Assembly: GCF_040222385.1 (NCBI RefSeq)
Contig: NZ_JAVKDF010000021.1
Location: 62,001-126,000, forward strand
DNA length: 64,000 nt
DNA from: Imperialibacter sp040222385
GTDB taxonomy: Bacteria > Bacteroidota > Bacteroidia > Cytophagales > Cyclobacteriaceae
Direction: 5' to 3'
A model generated the notes under the pieces. That model saw only the letters and a list, made by a program, of their open reading frames with translations, did not search any database and was not told the origin of the DNA. A program made the position numbers and the translations under genes. Shown here piece by piece: positions 25,091 to 35,100 of the stretch (its first letter is position 1; the number at the start of each line of letters is the position of its first letter).

Positions 25091-26890
25091 ATGGAAACTA
25101 CAGTTGCCAAAGATGCCATCAAGGGAGGTGAATTTCTGATCAGAGAAACTGAAGCCGACGAGATATTTATTCCTGAGGAGTTTTCGGAAGAGCAAAAAAT
25201 GATGGCGGAAGCCACCAGAGATTTTATTGAGAAGGAAATCAAGCCGAACGTAGACAGGATGGACAGCCTTGAGGAAGGCTTTATGCCAGGAGTGCTCGAA
25301 AAAGCAGGTGAGCTGGGTTTATTGGGCATATCCATTCCTGAGCAATATGGCGGCCTTGGCATGAGCTTCAACACAAGTATGCTAATTGCAGATATTGTCA
25401 GCTCGGCCGGTTCATTTTCTACCGCATATGGTGCACATACTGGGATTGCAACACTCCCCATCTTGTACTATGGCAATGAAGATCAAAAAAATAAGTATAT
25501 CCCAAAGCTCGCCAGCGGGGAATGGAAAGGAGCCTACTGCCTCACTGAGCCAGATGCGGGCTCCGATGCAAATTCTGGTAAAACAAAAGCCGTTCTTTCA
25601 TCCGATGGCAAGCACTACCTGATCACCGGGCAGAAAATGTGGATTTCTAATGGTGGGTTCGCCGACTTTTTTATTGTATTTGCCAAAATTGATGATGACA
25701 AGAACCTTACCGCATTTCTTGTAGAGCGTACGTTCGGTGGCATCACTATGAATGAAGAAGAAAAGAAACTTGGCATCAAAGGATCGTCCACCCGCCAAAT
25801 CTTCTTCAACGACTGTCCGGTCCCTGTCGAAAACATGCTTTCTGATAGAGAGAATGGATTCAAGATAGCCGTGAACATCCTCAATATTGGGCGAATCAAG
25901 CTAGCCGCCGGCGTTATTGGCGGCTGCAAAGACGTGGCCACCATGAGTACACAATACGCCAACGACCGCAAGCAGTTCGGTGTTTCCATTTCTTCCTTTG
26001 GCGCTATTCAGCATAAGCTGGCCGAGATGGCAGTTAAAACCTATGCGACAGAATCGGCCTGCTACAGAGCTGGGCAGAATATCGACGACAAAATCACCGA
26101 TTTGATAGCTAACGGCATGCCCGAAAATGAGGCCAAGCTGAAAGGTGTAGAGCAGTTTGCTATCGAGTGCGCCATTCTTAAAGTGCATGGCTCTGAAGTA
26201 TTGGATTTTGTGGTTGACGAGGGTGTTCAGGTGTATGGCGGCATGGGTTTCTCTGAAGAAGCACCAATGGCCAGGGCCTACAGAGATGCCCGAATTACCC
26301 GGATTTACGAAGGCACCAACGAAATCAACAGAATGCTTCTCGTAGGGATGGTATTGAAACGAGCCATGAAAGGCGAGCTTGATATACTGCAACCGGCTAT
26401 GGCGGTGGCCAAGGAGCTGACTTCAGTCCCCTCTTTTGCATCACCAGACCTTACCAAGCCATTTGCAGAAGAAAAGGAAGTATTGAAGAACCTAAAAAAG
26501 GCCATACTAATGGTAGCTGGTAAGGCCGCTCAGACTTTTGGGCCTAAGCTGAATGACGAGCAGGAAATACTGATGTGCATCGCAGACATGATGATTGAGG
26601 TGTATGTGGCTGAGTCGACGTTGCTGAGAACTGAGAAGTTGGTATCAAAAACCGGAGAAAGTGCCAACGCTCTTCAGGCAAAACTTGCCCGTGTATATTT
26701 GGCTGAGGCAGTGGAAAAGGTAAATCGTGCGGGAAAAGAGGCAATTGCCGGTTTTGTGAAAGGCGACGAACAGAAAGTAATGCTCATGGGGCTGAAGCGA
26801 TTCACCAAAATGGGCCCTGTTAACACCATTCTGTTGAGACGTGAGATAGCCAATGTAATGATCGAGAAATCAGGATATCCCTTAGCATAG
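25091..26890 (+). CDS. Acyl-CoA dehydrogenase with C-terminal extension
   Basis: A 599-residue flavoenzyme of fatty-acid beta-oxidation that introduces the alpha-beta double bond in acyl-CoA. The N-terminal helical domain spans about 33-150 and includes GLLGISIPEQYGGLGMSF. The central beta domain contains AYCLTEPDAGSDANSGKT and QKMWISNGGFADFF, which contact FAD. The C-terminal helical domain has RKQFGVSISSFGAIQHKLAEM, and the catalytic Glu lies in RITRIYEGTNEINRMLL near residue 420. About 170 extra residues follow, as in the long bacterial and VLCAD-like forms common in Bacteroidota. Transcription starts within a doubled palindrome, implying repression by a fatty-acid-responsive regulator (inference). 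A terminator follows 23 bases after the stop. Confidence 0.96.
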   Translation: METTVAKDAIKGGEFLIRETEADEIFIPEEFSEEQKMMAEATRDFIEKEIKPNVDRMDSLEEGFMPGVLEKAGELGLLGISIPEQYGGLGMSFNTSMLIADIVSSAGSFSTAYGAHTGIATLPILYYGNEDQKNKYIPKLASGEWKGAYCLTEPDAGSDANSGKTKAVLSSDGKHYLITGQKMWISNGGFADFFIVFAKIDDDKNLTAFLVERTFGGITMNEEEKKLGIKGSSTRQIFFNDCPVPVENMLSDRENGFKIAVNILNIGRIKLAAGVIGGCKDVATMSTQYANDRKQFGVSISSFGAIQHKLAEMAVKTYATESACYRAGQNIDDKITDLIANGMPENEAKLKGVEQFAIECAILKVHGSEVLDFVVDEGVQVYGGMGFSEEAPMARAYRDARITRIYEGTNEINRMLLVGMVLKRAMKGELDILQPAMAVAKELTSVPSFASPDLTKPFAEEKEVLKNLKKAILMVAGKAAQTFGPKLNDEQEILMCIADMMIEVYVAESTLLRTEKLVSKTGESANALQAKLARVYLAEAVEKVNRAGKEAIAGFVKGDEQKVMLMGLKRFTKMGPVNTILLRREIANVMIEKSGYPLA

Positions 26891-26913
26891 TAAGGTAGGT
26901 GGTTCCCAGTTTA

Positions 26914-26944
26914 AAAATCCGCCCCAACAAGGCGGATTTTTTTT
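26914..26944 (+). terminator. Rho-independent terminator after the acyl-CoA dehydrogenase gene
   Basis: AAAATCCGCC (26914-26923) pairs perfectly with GGCGGATTTT (26931-26940) around a 7-base loop, followed by further T residues (eight in a row from 26937). Confidence 0.88.
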
Positions 26945-27043
26945 GCGTTATAGTCAAAAAGCAACAGGCTTTTGTGAGCTTTTTTGTGAATTAGAAATCA
27001 AAACAGTGCTTTGATTGTTTACATTAAAAACACCCCTCAAAGA

Positions 27044-27074
27044 TTCAGTTTTAATAATAATACGACTAATTTTG
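27044..27074 (+). promoter_or_regulatory. Promoter of the 476-residue protein gene
   Basis: TAATTTTG at 27067-27074 is a perfect -7 match; TTC at 27044-27046 stands 20 bases upstream in place of TTG. The ATG at 27094 is 20 bases beyond the element. Confidence 0.45.
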
Positions 27075-27093
27075 TTCAAACAGGACTAAGTGT

Positions 27094-28524
27094 ATGGATG
27101 CATCCTTTCGAAAGCTCACTACCAAGGAAAAAGCACTAAAAATAAATCTTGACGAGAAAATCTATGGCACCTTTGCTGAAATAGGTGCCGGTCAGGAAAC
27201 CGCAGCTCATTTTTTCAAAGCAGGGGGAGCTTCGGGCAGTATTGCCAAAACCATGTCTGCCTATGACATGACCTTCAGTGATGCCATCTACGGTCCTTGC
27301 GACAGGTACGTATGCCAGCCTCGCCTGCATCAAATGCTTGATAAAGAGTATAACCTGCTTACAAAACGGTTAAGCTACAGGGCCAAGCGAACTACCTTCT
27401 TTGCTTTTGCTAATACCGTTGAAACGCTCAATTTTAAGAGAACCAATAAGGGGCATGGCTGGATAGGCATCCGGTTTCAGCTCCACCCCAATACACAGCC
27501 CAACGACTGTATCATCCACCTTGTGCTAAACGACACTGATGCGTTGTGGCAGCAGCAAGCATTGGGTATAGTTGGCGTTAACTTGCTTTACGCCTGCTAT
27601 CACTACATGGATCCAGAAGAATTTATCATTTCTCTGATCGACAACCTGAGTGAGGGTCGAATAGAAATTGACATGTTCCGCCTGGAAGGCCCCGACTTCC
27701 ACCATGTGGACAATCGCCTGATGAGCCTGAAGCTTGTTAAAAACGGATTGACACAAATGGCCATGTTTGGTGCCAACAGAGATGTGCTGCAGCCGTCGGA
27801 AGCACTGTACAAAAAGAACGTTCTCGTTCTTCGTGGAAGGTTCAGACCAGTGACGCTGGTCAATGTTGATATGATGATTGCTGGTTTGAGACAGTTCAAA
27901 AAAGAAGCCGACGTTGACCCAAAGAAGCTTATAGTGCTTTCGGAACTTACTCTCAACGACTTAACCAAGGATGGTAAGATCGATGAAAATGATTTCCTCG
28001 ACAGGGTTGATATCCTTTGTTCGCTTGGGCAGAACGTGATTATTTCAAATTATCAGGAGTACTACAAACTGGCTACCTATTTTGCTCAGTATACAAGAGG
28101 CAAGAAAATCGGCATCATCCTTGGCTTCAACAACTTGCTCAGGATTTTTGACGAAAAGTACTACTCAGACCTCAATGGTGGAATTCTACAGGCTTTCGGT
28201 GAGCTATTTGGCATTAATATCAAGCTATTCGTTTACCCCTACATCAAAGATTTTGAATCCAAGGAATTGATGACTTGTGCCAATTTTAAACCAGCCGGGC
28301 ACCTCAGACACCTTTACGATTACCTTCTGGAAAACAAAAAAATAGAAGACTTATCGAAAGTAAATGAGAAAAATTTGAGCATCATTTCGGACAAAGTCCT
28401 GACGATGATACAAAATGGAGAAGATGGTTGGGAGCAATTTGTTCCCCACAAGGTGGCTGCTGCTATCAAGAAAAATCTCCTTTTTGACTACCCTTCACCA
28501 GTTGCTATGGAAGAAGATGACTAA
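27094..28524 (+). CDS. Conserved protein of unknown function, 476 residues
   Basis: I recognise this as a widely conserved family of about 480 residues whose members carry misleading database names (TonB-dependent receptor, nicotinate-nucleotide adenylyltransferase). None is supported here: there is no signal peptide, no barrel, and no HxGH nucleotidyl-transfer motif. The hallmark is the N-terminal INLDEKIYGTFAEIGAGQET, then FKAGGASGSIAKTMSAYDM and SDAIYGPCDRYV. The middle has mixed alpha/beta character (VGVNLLYACYHY; VLRGRFRPVTLVNVDMM); the C-terminal part includes KKIGIILGFNNLLRIFDEKYY and FVYPYIKD. It is predicted to be cytoplasmic. It has its own promoter, and the TPR-CHAT gene follows after about 235 bases without an evident terminator. 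Confidence 0.85.
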   Translation: MDASFRKLTTKEKALKINLDEKIYGTFAEIGAGQETAAHFFKAGGASGSIAKTMSAYDMTFSDAIYGPCDRYVCQPRLHQMLDKEYNLLTKRLSYRAKRTTFFAFANTVETLNFKRTNKGHGWIGIRFQLHPNTQPNDCIIHLVLNDTDALWQQQALGIVGVNLLYACYHYMDPEEFIISLIDNLSEGRIEIDMFRLEGPDFHHVDNRLMSLKLVKNGLTQMAMFGANRDVLQPSEALYKKNVLVLRGRFRPVTLVNVDMMIAGLRQFKKEADVDPKKLIVLSELTLNDLTKDGKIDENDFLDRVDILCSLGQNVIISNYQEYYKLATYFAQYTRGKKIGIILGFNNLLRIFDEKYYSDLNGGILQAFGELFGINIKLFVYPYIKDFESKELMTCANFKPAGHLRHLYDYLLENKKIEDLSKVNEKNLSIISDKVLTMIQNGEDGWEQFVPHKVAAAIKKNLLFDYPSPVAMEEDD

Positions 28525-28759
28525 CGTTTTTATTGCTTTGTTTGGAGTTCAGGAGCCTGTGGTTGTCAATAGTTTCGAGAAAGTTAGCTTTGAGCGAAAC
28601 TCTCTTTAAGAAAAATGAATAACTTTAATGTTGAGTCATTTTTTCAAATCTCTTTCACCTTTTGCTAGGTGACATATGCTGATTTAAACGCTTTGTAGAG
28701 TCAACCTAACCTATTGTAGACAAAGTAGTATTTTAGACTTCTACCTAAACCAATATGTG

Positions 28760-31700
28760 ATGCAATTCAGATTAAGTAGCGCACTGTTTTTTGTAATATC
28801 CCTGTACCTGTCTGTCTCTTCAACCCTCTCAGCGCAAAGCTGGGAATCGCTTCTTGACAGTAGTGACTATTATTATGATACTGATCAGAAAAGGGCCCTT
28901 ATGTATCTGCAAGATGCCTATAGCGCACTCAGTGCGGAAAATGCAGGTAAGCCCAATGGTCAGGAGGCAGTATTACTCAATAACCTGGGAATGCTGTATT
29001 GGGATGTCGACGACCTGGGAAACAGCAAGAAGTACCTTCTGAAATCAGTAGAGACCTGGCGCAATATTGGACAAACCAGCAACGAAGACTATGCAAACGC
29101 CCTTACCAACGCAGCCAATGTTAGTAAGATATTGGGGGATTTCGGGGCAGCAGAGCGCTTTTATAAAGAGTTGCAAGAGGTAATCGGCAAAACTAAAGGA
29201 GATCGCAGTACCGACTATATTAAATCGATGCAGGAGCTGGGAAGTTTCTACGAACATATTGGCGAGTTGGAAATGGCCGCTGTGAATTTTGAGCGTGCAC
29301 ATACGCTTATCGAAGGCCATCATTCGACAGTAATGGTTCTAATGGCAAACTCCTATAGCGACTTGGGAAGAATTTACATTAAGCTTGGGCAACCAGACAA
29401 GGCGTTTTCGTTTATTCAGCACAGCGACGAGCTGTATGAAGCTAACTCACTCACACACAAGCTGGAATACCTTGAAAACCTGGAACACCTGGGCATAGTG
29501 TATGAGTATCTGGGAAAATACGGCGAGTCCGAAAGAGTGCTTCTGAAAACCCTCGACTTAAAAAGGAAAAGAGAAGGGATTGACCAGGGTCTTATTTTGG
29601 AAACCTTAAATGATTTGGGAATTCTCTATATCGACCTGGGGAACTATGAAAAAGCGGGCGTGCACCTACAAGAGGCTTTTGTTCTCAGTAAAAAAATATT
29701 TGGTCCCCGACATCCCAACTATGCCACGGCTGCCAATAACCTTGCAAGTTATTACAACGACAGAGGCGACTTAGACAAGGCTTTCGAGCTCTTCAAGGAG
29801 TCCGCTGATATATATAAAGCCAACTATGGAGAATACTACCCTAAGTACGCTACTTCACTTAACAACATGGCTGGAATTCGCCGCACACAAAAAAAATATG
29901 ATGAGGCGAAAAAATACTATGAAGACGCCCTAAGGATAGACAAAGTAGTTTTGGGGGAGAGCCATCCCGACTATGCTACCTTGATCAACAATATGGCCGT
30001 TCTCTACTCGAACACAGGCGATCATCAAAGAGCTGAGGCACTTTATCTTCAGGCACTAAACCTAAGAAAAGTGAGCTTGGGCGAAAACCACCCTTCCTAT
30101 GCCAGATCCCTGGAGAATCTTGGTCTTTATTATATCACACATGATCAACCCAAAAAATCAGGAGAGTTCTTCAAGGAGGCTATCAAAATACAGGTGGGTC
30201 AGGTAGGAAAGATATTTCCTGCCCTTAGCGAAATTGAAAGGGAAGTTTTTTACAACACGGTTCGGGAGGACGTAGAGCGTTTCAATACAATAGCCCTCAA
30301 GCTCATGAAAGAAACCCCGGCGATACTGGGAGACCTATACGACAACCAACTGGCAACAAAGGCGATTATATTCTATGCCTCAGACAAAGTGAGAAAGAAT
30401 GTGCTCGCCAGCGGTGACGAACAGCTAATACAGGACTATATTCTCTGGAAGACGCTCAAAGCCCGTCTGGCAAAGTTTTACCAGGTAGGTACAGCCAAAC
30501 TGAAGGAAATGAATATCAACATCGATGAGCTTGAGGTCAATATTAATAACCTGGAAAAAAAACTTGCCTACGAATCCTCCTATTTTAAATCCGGGGAAGA
30601 TAAGGTTTATAGCTGGGTCGACATCAGAAGAAACCTTAAAGAAGGCGAGGCGGCCGTGGAAATTGTCAGATTCCGGGAATTCAAAAGCCTCTATGGTGAT
30701 GACGACAACCTCATCTACGGTTTCTCGGATCATATACAGTATGCGGCCCTTATTATAAAGCCCGACTCATACACGAATCCAGAGTTGGTATTGCTCGATA
30801 ATGGTAATCAACTCGAAAAACAGTACTACTCGGCCTTTTTTAACTCTTTGAAATTTGGCGTGACAGACAACGAGACGTATGTGCAATTTTGGGCCAAAAT
30901 ACAGGAACACTTGGGTGGCATAAAAAAAATCTATTTCTCTCCTGACGGGGTCTACAATAAGTTTAACCCTGAAACATTATATATTCCTGATCAAAAGAAG
31001 TACCTGACCGACTTACTTGACGTAAATTTTGTCACCAGTACAAAAGACGTTGTAGAATTTAGCAGAACCGAAAAAAACAACGAAAGAACGGCCATTCTCG
31101 TCGGCAACCCTGACTACGGCCATATACCCAGCGAACTGGCAACGAATGCCAAAACAGCCTTTATCAACATGTTTCAGCCCCTGCCAGGCACGATGGTTGA
31201 AATACACACTATTGACGACATGTTGCGGGATGCGGGATGGAATTCAAAAATAAGCACTGATAAATTGGCCAGGGAAGAAAAACTAAAGAGTTTGGTAAGC
31301 CCTAAAATTTTGCACATATCTACTCATGGGTATTTCCTTGAAAACCCTCCGTTCATTTCCCAGAATGTTAACACAACCGCCAACAACCCGCTATTCAAGT
31401 CGGGGCTTGTGCTGGCAGATGCCAACAATTTCTTTGTAGACTATGTAACAGGAAAGGATGCAGACCTGGAATCGGAAGATGGTATTTTAACCGCATACGA
31501 GGCAATGAACCTCACGTTGGACAATACTGACCTTGTCGTATTATCCGCTTGTGAAACTGGCTTGGGAGAAGTGATGAATGGCGAGGGCGTTTATGGTCTT
31601 CAGAGGGCTTTTAAGGTAGCCGGGGCCAGGAACCTGATCCTAAGTTTAAACAAGGTAGACGATCAGGTCACAAAAGACCTGATGATTTCCTTTTACAAGT

Positions 31701-31816
31701 ACTACCTGAGTTCTGGAAACATTCGAGACTCATTCCGAAAGGCACAACTGAACGTTAGGGAGAAATATGAAAGCCCCTATTTCTGGGGATCATTTATCCT
31801 GATTGGGAAAGGGTAA
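28760..31816 (+). CDS. Exported TPR-CHAT protein (caspase-like)
   Basis: Starting at ATG 28760 (a GTG directly precedes it) the product has 1018 residues. A signal peptide (SALFFVISLYLSVSSTLSAQ) is followed by about ten tetratricopeptide repeats (roughly 35-480), several of the kinesin-light-chain type (HPNYATAANNLASYYNDRGD; HPDYATLINNMAVLYSNTGD). A linker then leads to the CHAT domain (about 700-1017). The caspase-like His is in KILHISTHGYFLENPP (about residue 856) and the Cys in VVLSACETGLGEVMNGEGV (about 931). The fold ends with SPYFWGSFILIG. CHAT proteins are cysteine peptidases or pseudo-enzymes; both residues are kept here, so activity is possible. The signal peptide places it in the periplasm or outside. 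No toxin or defence gene adjoins it. Confidence 0.92.
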   Translation: MQFRLSSALFFVISLYLSVSSTLSAQSWESLLDSSDYYYDTDQKRALMYLQDAYSALSAENAGKPNGQEAVLLNNLGMLYWDVDDLGNSKKYLLKSVETWRNIGQTSNEDYANALTNAANVSKILGDFGAAERFYKELQEVIGKTKGDRSTDYIKSMQELGSFYEHIGELEMAAVNFERAHTLIEGHHSTVMVLMANSYSDLGRIYIKLGQPDKAFSFIQHSDELYEANSLTHKLEYLENLEHLGIVYEYLGKYGESERVLLKTLDLKRKREGIDQGLILETLNDLGILYIDLGNYEKAGVHLQEAFVLSKKIFGPRHPNYATAANNLASYYNDRGDLDKAFELFKESADIYKANYGEYYPKYATSLNNMAGIRRTQKKYDEAKKYYEDALRIDKVVLGESHPDYATLINNMAVLYSNTGDHQRAEALYLQALNLRKVSLGENHPSYARSLENLGLYYITHDQPKKSGEFFKEAIKIQVGQVGKIFPALSEIEREVFYNTVREDVERFNTIALKLMKETPAILGDLYDNQLATKAIIFYASDKVRKNVLASGDEQLIQDYILWKTLKARLAKFYQVGTAKLKEMNINIDELEVNINNLEKKLAYESSYFKSGEDKVYSWVDIRRNLKEGEAAVEIVRFREFKSLYGDDDNLIYGFSDHIQYAALIIKPDSYTNPELVLLDNGNQLEKQYYSAFFNSLKFGVTDNETYVQFWAKIQEHLGGIKKIYFSPDGVYNKFNPETLYIPDQKKYLTDLLDVNFVTSTKDVVEFSRTEKNNERTAILVGNPDYGHIPSELATNAKTAFINMFQPLPGTMVEIHTIDDMLRDAGWNSKISTDKLAREEKLKSLVSPKILHISTHGYFLENPPFISQNVNTTANNPLFKSGLVLADANNFFVDYVTGKDADLESEDGILTAYEAMNLTLDNTDLVVLSACETGLGEVMNGEGVYGLQRAFKVAGARNLILSLNKVDDQVTKDLMISFYKYYLSSGNIRDSFRKAQLNVREKYESPYFWGSFILIGKG

Positions 31817-32119
31817 TTCCAGATTCAAAATTGATGCTCGGGTATTAAAGGCAGCCTACTAGCCTGAAATAGCCACCCGTATTTTACTGGCTCAAAAGGG
31901 CTACCCGAAAACAAATTGAGCGGCGTACAAGCAAATCCAAAACCCCGAAAAAGTCTCCATCAGACTTTTTCGGGGTTTTATCTGTTAGACTCCTAGGCTA
32001 CCTTTATTGATCAGGAAATTACCGCCGTTCAAAAGGAGCCATTCAGAGCCTCAGCAATATGTCGTCAGACCCCTGCACTCAAGCTAAAGCAAAACATCAA
32101 ACCGGCTGAAGCCATACCT
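31817..32119. other. Convergent intergenic region between TPR-CHAT and OmpA genes
   Basis: This stretch of about 300 bases separates two converging genes. It contains one strong hairpin terminator, listed separately. No open frame with coding character, promoter or RNA gene was seen in the remainder. Confidence 0.6.
31939..31979. terminator. Bidirectional Rho-independent terminator
   Basis: AAAACCCCGAAAAAGTCT (31939-31956) pairs perfectly over 18 bases with AGACTTTTTCGGGGTTTT (31962-31979), loop CCATC. The A and T tails at the two ends make it usable from both sides, serving the rightward TPR-CHAT gene and the leftward OmpA gene operon. Confidence 0.88.
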
Positions 32120-35100
32120 TTAATAAGAAACGTAAATATCAATTACGTCTCCCGGGTTCAATTGATATCCGTTCAGGTTGTTCAATTCAAGCAACAGCTC
32201 TTCAGGAAGGTTGAACTTCTCGGCTATGGAGATGATAGACTCTCCCTTTTTCACTTTGTACTGTTTGTAATTCACAGCATGGTCATTTAACTCAACCAAG
32301 AGACTTAGGCTCGGTTTGATGCTGTTTTTGCCTTCTATTCTAATAGGTGTATATGGCTTAACTACCCTCGATTGCAAGCCATTCATAGCTTGTATCCTAT
32401 CTGCCGGCAGGTTGAATGCCCTGGCGATAGCATCAATAGTAGCCCCGGGACGGGCAACATAAATCTTAGCCAGTTCAGTTTGCAAAGGTTTTGTAGAGTA
32501 TACCTCAAGTTCCACCCGTCTGTTAAAAGCACGTCCATACGCCGTGAGATTACTGGCAACAGGGTCACCTTCTCCGTTGTAGTAAACGGTCAAGGCCGTC
32601 TCATCCACTCCATGACTGACAAGGTATTTATAAACAGCATCGCCTCGCAAATCCGACAGTCTGTGATTATAGTCATGCTCGCCCTGGCTGTCAGCATGCG
32701 CATGAATTTCGATCTCAATTTCAGGATTCATCCTGTATAGTTCGATCAACTTATTCAACGTCACAATTCCCTCATCCCGAATATTGGTGGCATCAGAGTC
32801 GAAATAAATGCCTTCATAATTCAGCACTATGTATCCATCTTTGTACCCACGCACTTGCAAGTCTTTAATGAAAAAGTTGTCCGGCTTTATCGCAGAAACA
32901 GTCTGGTTGTTTGAGAGAATCTTATAGGCTTTGTTGCCGTCTAAGTAGTCAAATACAAACTCGCCATTTTGGTTCGTATAACCCACCTTGATTGTTTCGC
33001 CGGAGCTATTTGCCAATACAACCGGGTAGTTAGCAAGAGCTTTACCGGTTCTAATATCTACCAAACGCCCCTGAATCTTGATATTCTTAAACTCTTCTGT
33101 TTGGTATTGATCGACACTCGCCATGACCATACCTGATTCAACATACTTGTTTTCTAGATCAATCTGATCGCCAAAAATGTAGTTCGATCTTGCCCTGACA
33201 TCGATCAGAGTCCCAACCAAGCTCTTCTCCTCTGCACTCAAGCCATTGTTAACCCCCCTGTCTTTTGTCAACAAGTCCATCTGGTTTCTACCCTGAGAAT
33301 AGCTAAAAGCCTCAGTTAAAATCAAGTGGTTGAAAGTCTTTCTGATTTCAGGGTTGTAATTTTTGTATTTGATAAAATCATCCTTAATCGCACCCATTTC
33401 AGCCGTAGAGAGCTGATCTTCTGTCATAAACTTTGCCATTCTTCTGGCCATCCGCCTTTCCTCTGAGTCAAACTCAGCGAACCTTTGTTTGTCCTCTTCA
33501 AACATCTCCGGTTGGCCCGCATAGTCGTTGTTGATCAGTGAAACAGCTACAATCCTGTCAATTGCCTGCCTTTTACTCGGAGGCAGGCTCTCATAAAGCG
33601 CTCTTTGATCAGAGCTCATGCTTGTAGCCGCCCGACTTGAAGCCACCTTCGATAGTGTGTTTCCAGACTCGGGCTCACCCGTCCCCTCTCGTCGGTCGAT
33701 GATGAGTTGACCACCCTGGTTTGAAGCAAGGTTAGTGCCGGTGGTCGAAGCTGGAGAGTTTTGCGTAGCAACATTTGCACTGCTGTTATTGGAGTTGCCC
33801 TGAGCCAGTGCCTGGTTTTCACTTGATTTAGAGGAACCAGCCGCACTACCAAACGAAGATGCAACCATTGGCCTATTGGACTGACTTGCGATAAGTTGCG
33901 AGGGCTCAGATGCATTTTCATCGAGTGCCAACAGAGGTCTGCTGGCTAGTTTATCGTAGCTGTCGACGCCGGACACCATTCTTGCAAACCTCAACTTCTC
34001 CTCCTCGCTAAGGGAACTATAAGCATTTCTATTGGCACCAGTTAATAAATTACCAACCTCTCCTACAATGACATTTCCGTTTGTTTTGGTATTCAAACTG
34101 GTAAGCAACAGCGTCTGTTTTGCTGTAGCATGATTAAAAATATACTCATCTGAGAAAGACAAATTCCGAAGTCTTCTCACAAGAATTTTGTCAATAAGCG
34201 CTTTTTGTCCGGCCGGTTTCTTATTGTAAAATTCCAGGTCTGCCGGAGTAATGTTCTTATCGAAGTCCGAAGGCTTCGCAGCCAAAAACGCAGTCACCAG
34301 CCTGTCAATAGACTGCTGCTCTTCAGTAGGCAAATTCTGGTAAAATACTTTATCATCTTCACTCAAAGAGAAATCGCTCTCAAGTGCCAGATTCTTTAGT
34401 TGATTTACTATGGAAGCCTCGGCCCTCTCCATAGACTGCTCGTCCTGCTTTTTTAGAAAAACATTTGTATTGACGCCCAGCGAGAGATTTTCAATTGACT
34501 TTTTCTGAAGCAGGTAACTGCGTGCCAACGTTTTTACCTGAGTTTGGTCGGTGGCAGGCAAAGACTGGAAATACTCATCTTGAACCTCCTTGTTTCGGTA
34601 CTCAGTTACCTTCAGTGTGATGTATTGATCTATTTTCTCTTTCGCATCTTTCGAAAGCTGCTCATAGTACGCCTTTTCTTCACTACTTAGCGATACATTC
34701 AGACCTAAGCCATCTTCCTCCAGGTAAGACGACACCATCCTGTTGATTGAATACTTATCTCCGGTAGACAGCTGCTGGTAATAAAACTCATCTTCAGTTC
34801 TAACCGCCCTAAGGTCTCTTTCCGACATTTTCCTTACTCTGGAGTTGACAATCCTCTCAATCTTCTCTTTGTCTGACTCAGATAAGTTATCATAAAATGC
34901 CTGTTGCTCGGCGGTAAGCATCGCTTGCGTATTGAACATACGTGCAGCAAGAAAATGAGAGATCACTTCCTCCACCTTCTCTATGTCATTGGTGTCGAAA
35001 TTGTAGTCATCCGAGAAAACGGAGCTACGGCCTGCCACCACGTCTTCCTCAAGAATTTCAGCTATAATTTCCTGGTCGGTCTCAATATGGAAGGTGTAAA

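Noticed and set aside
27094..31816. Defence island built around the TPR-CHAT gene
   Set aside because: The protein has an export signal, and no nuclease, reverse transcriptase, CRISPR, gasdermin or toxin gene is adjacent. Neighbours look like housekeeping genes.
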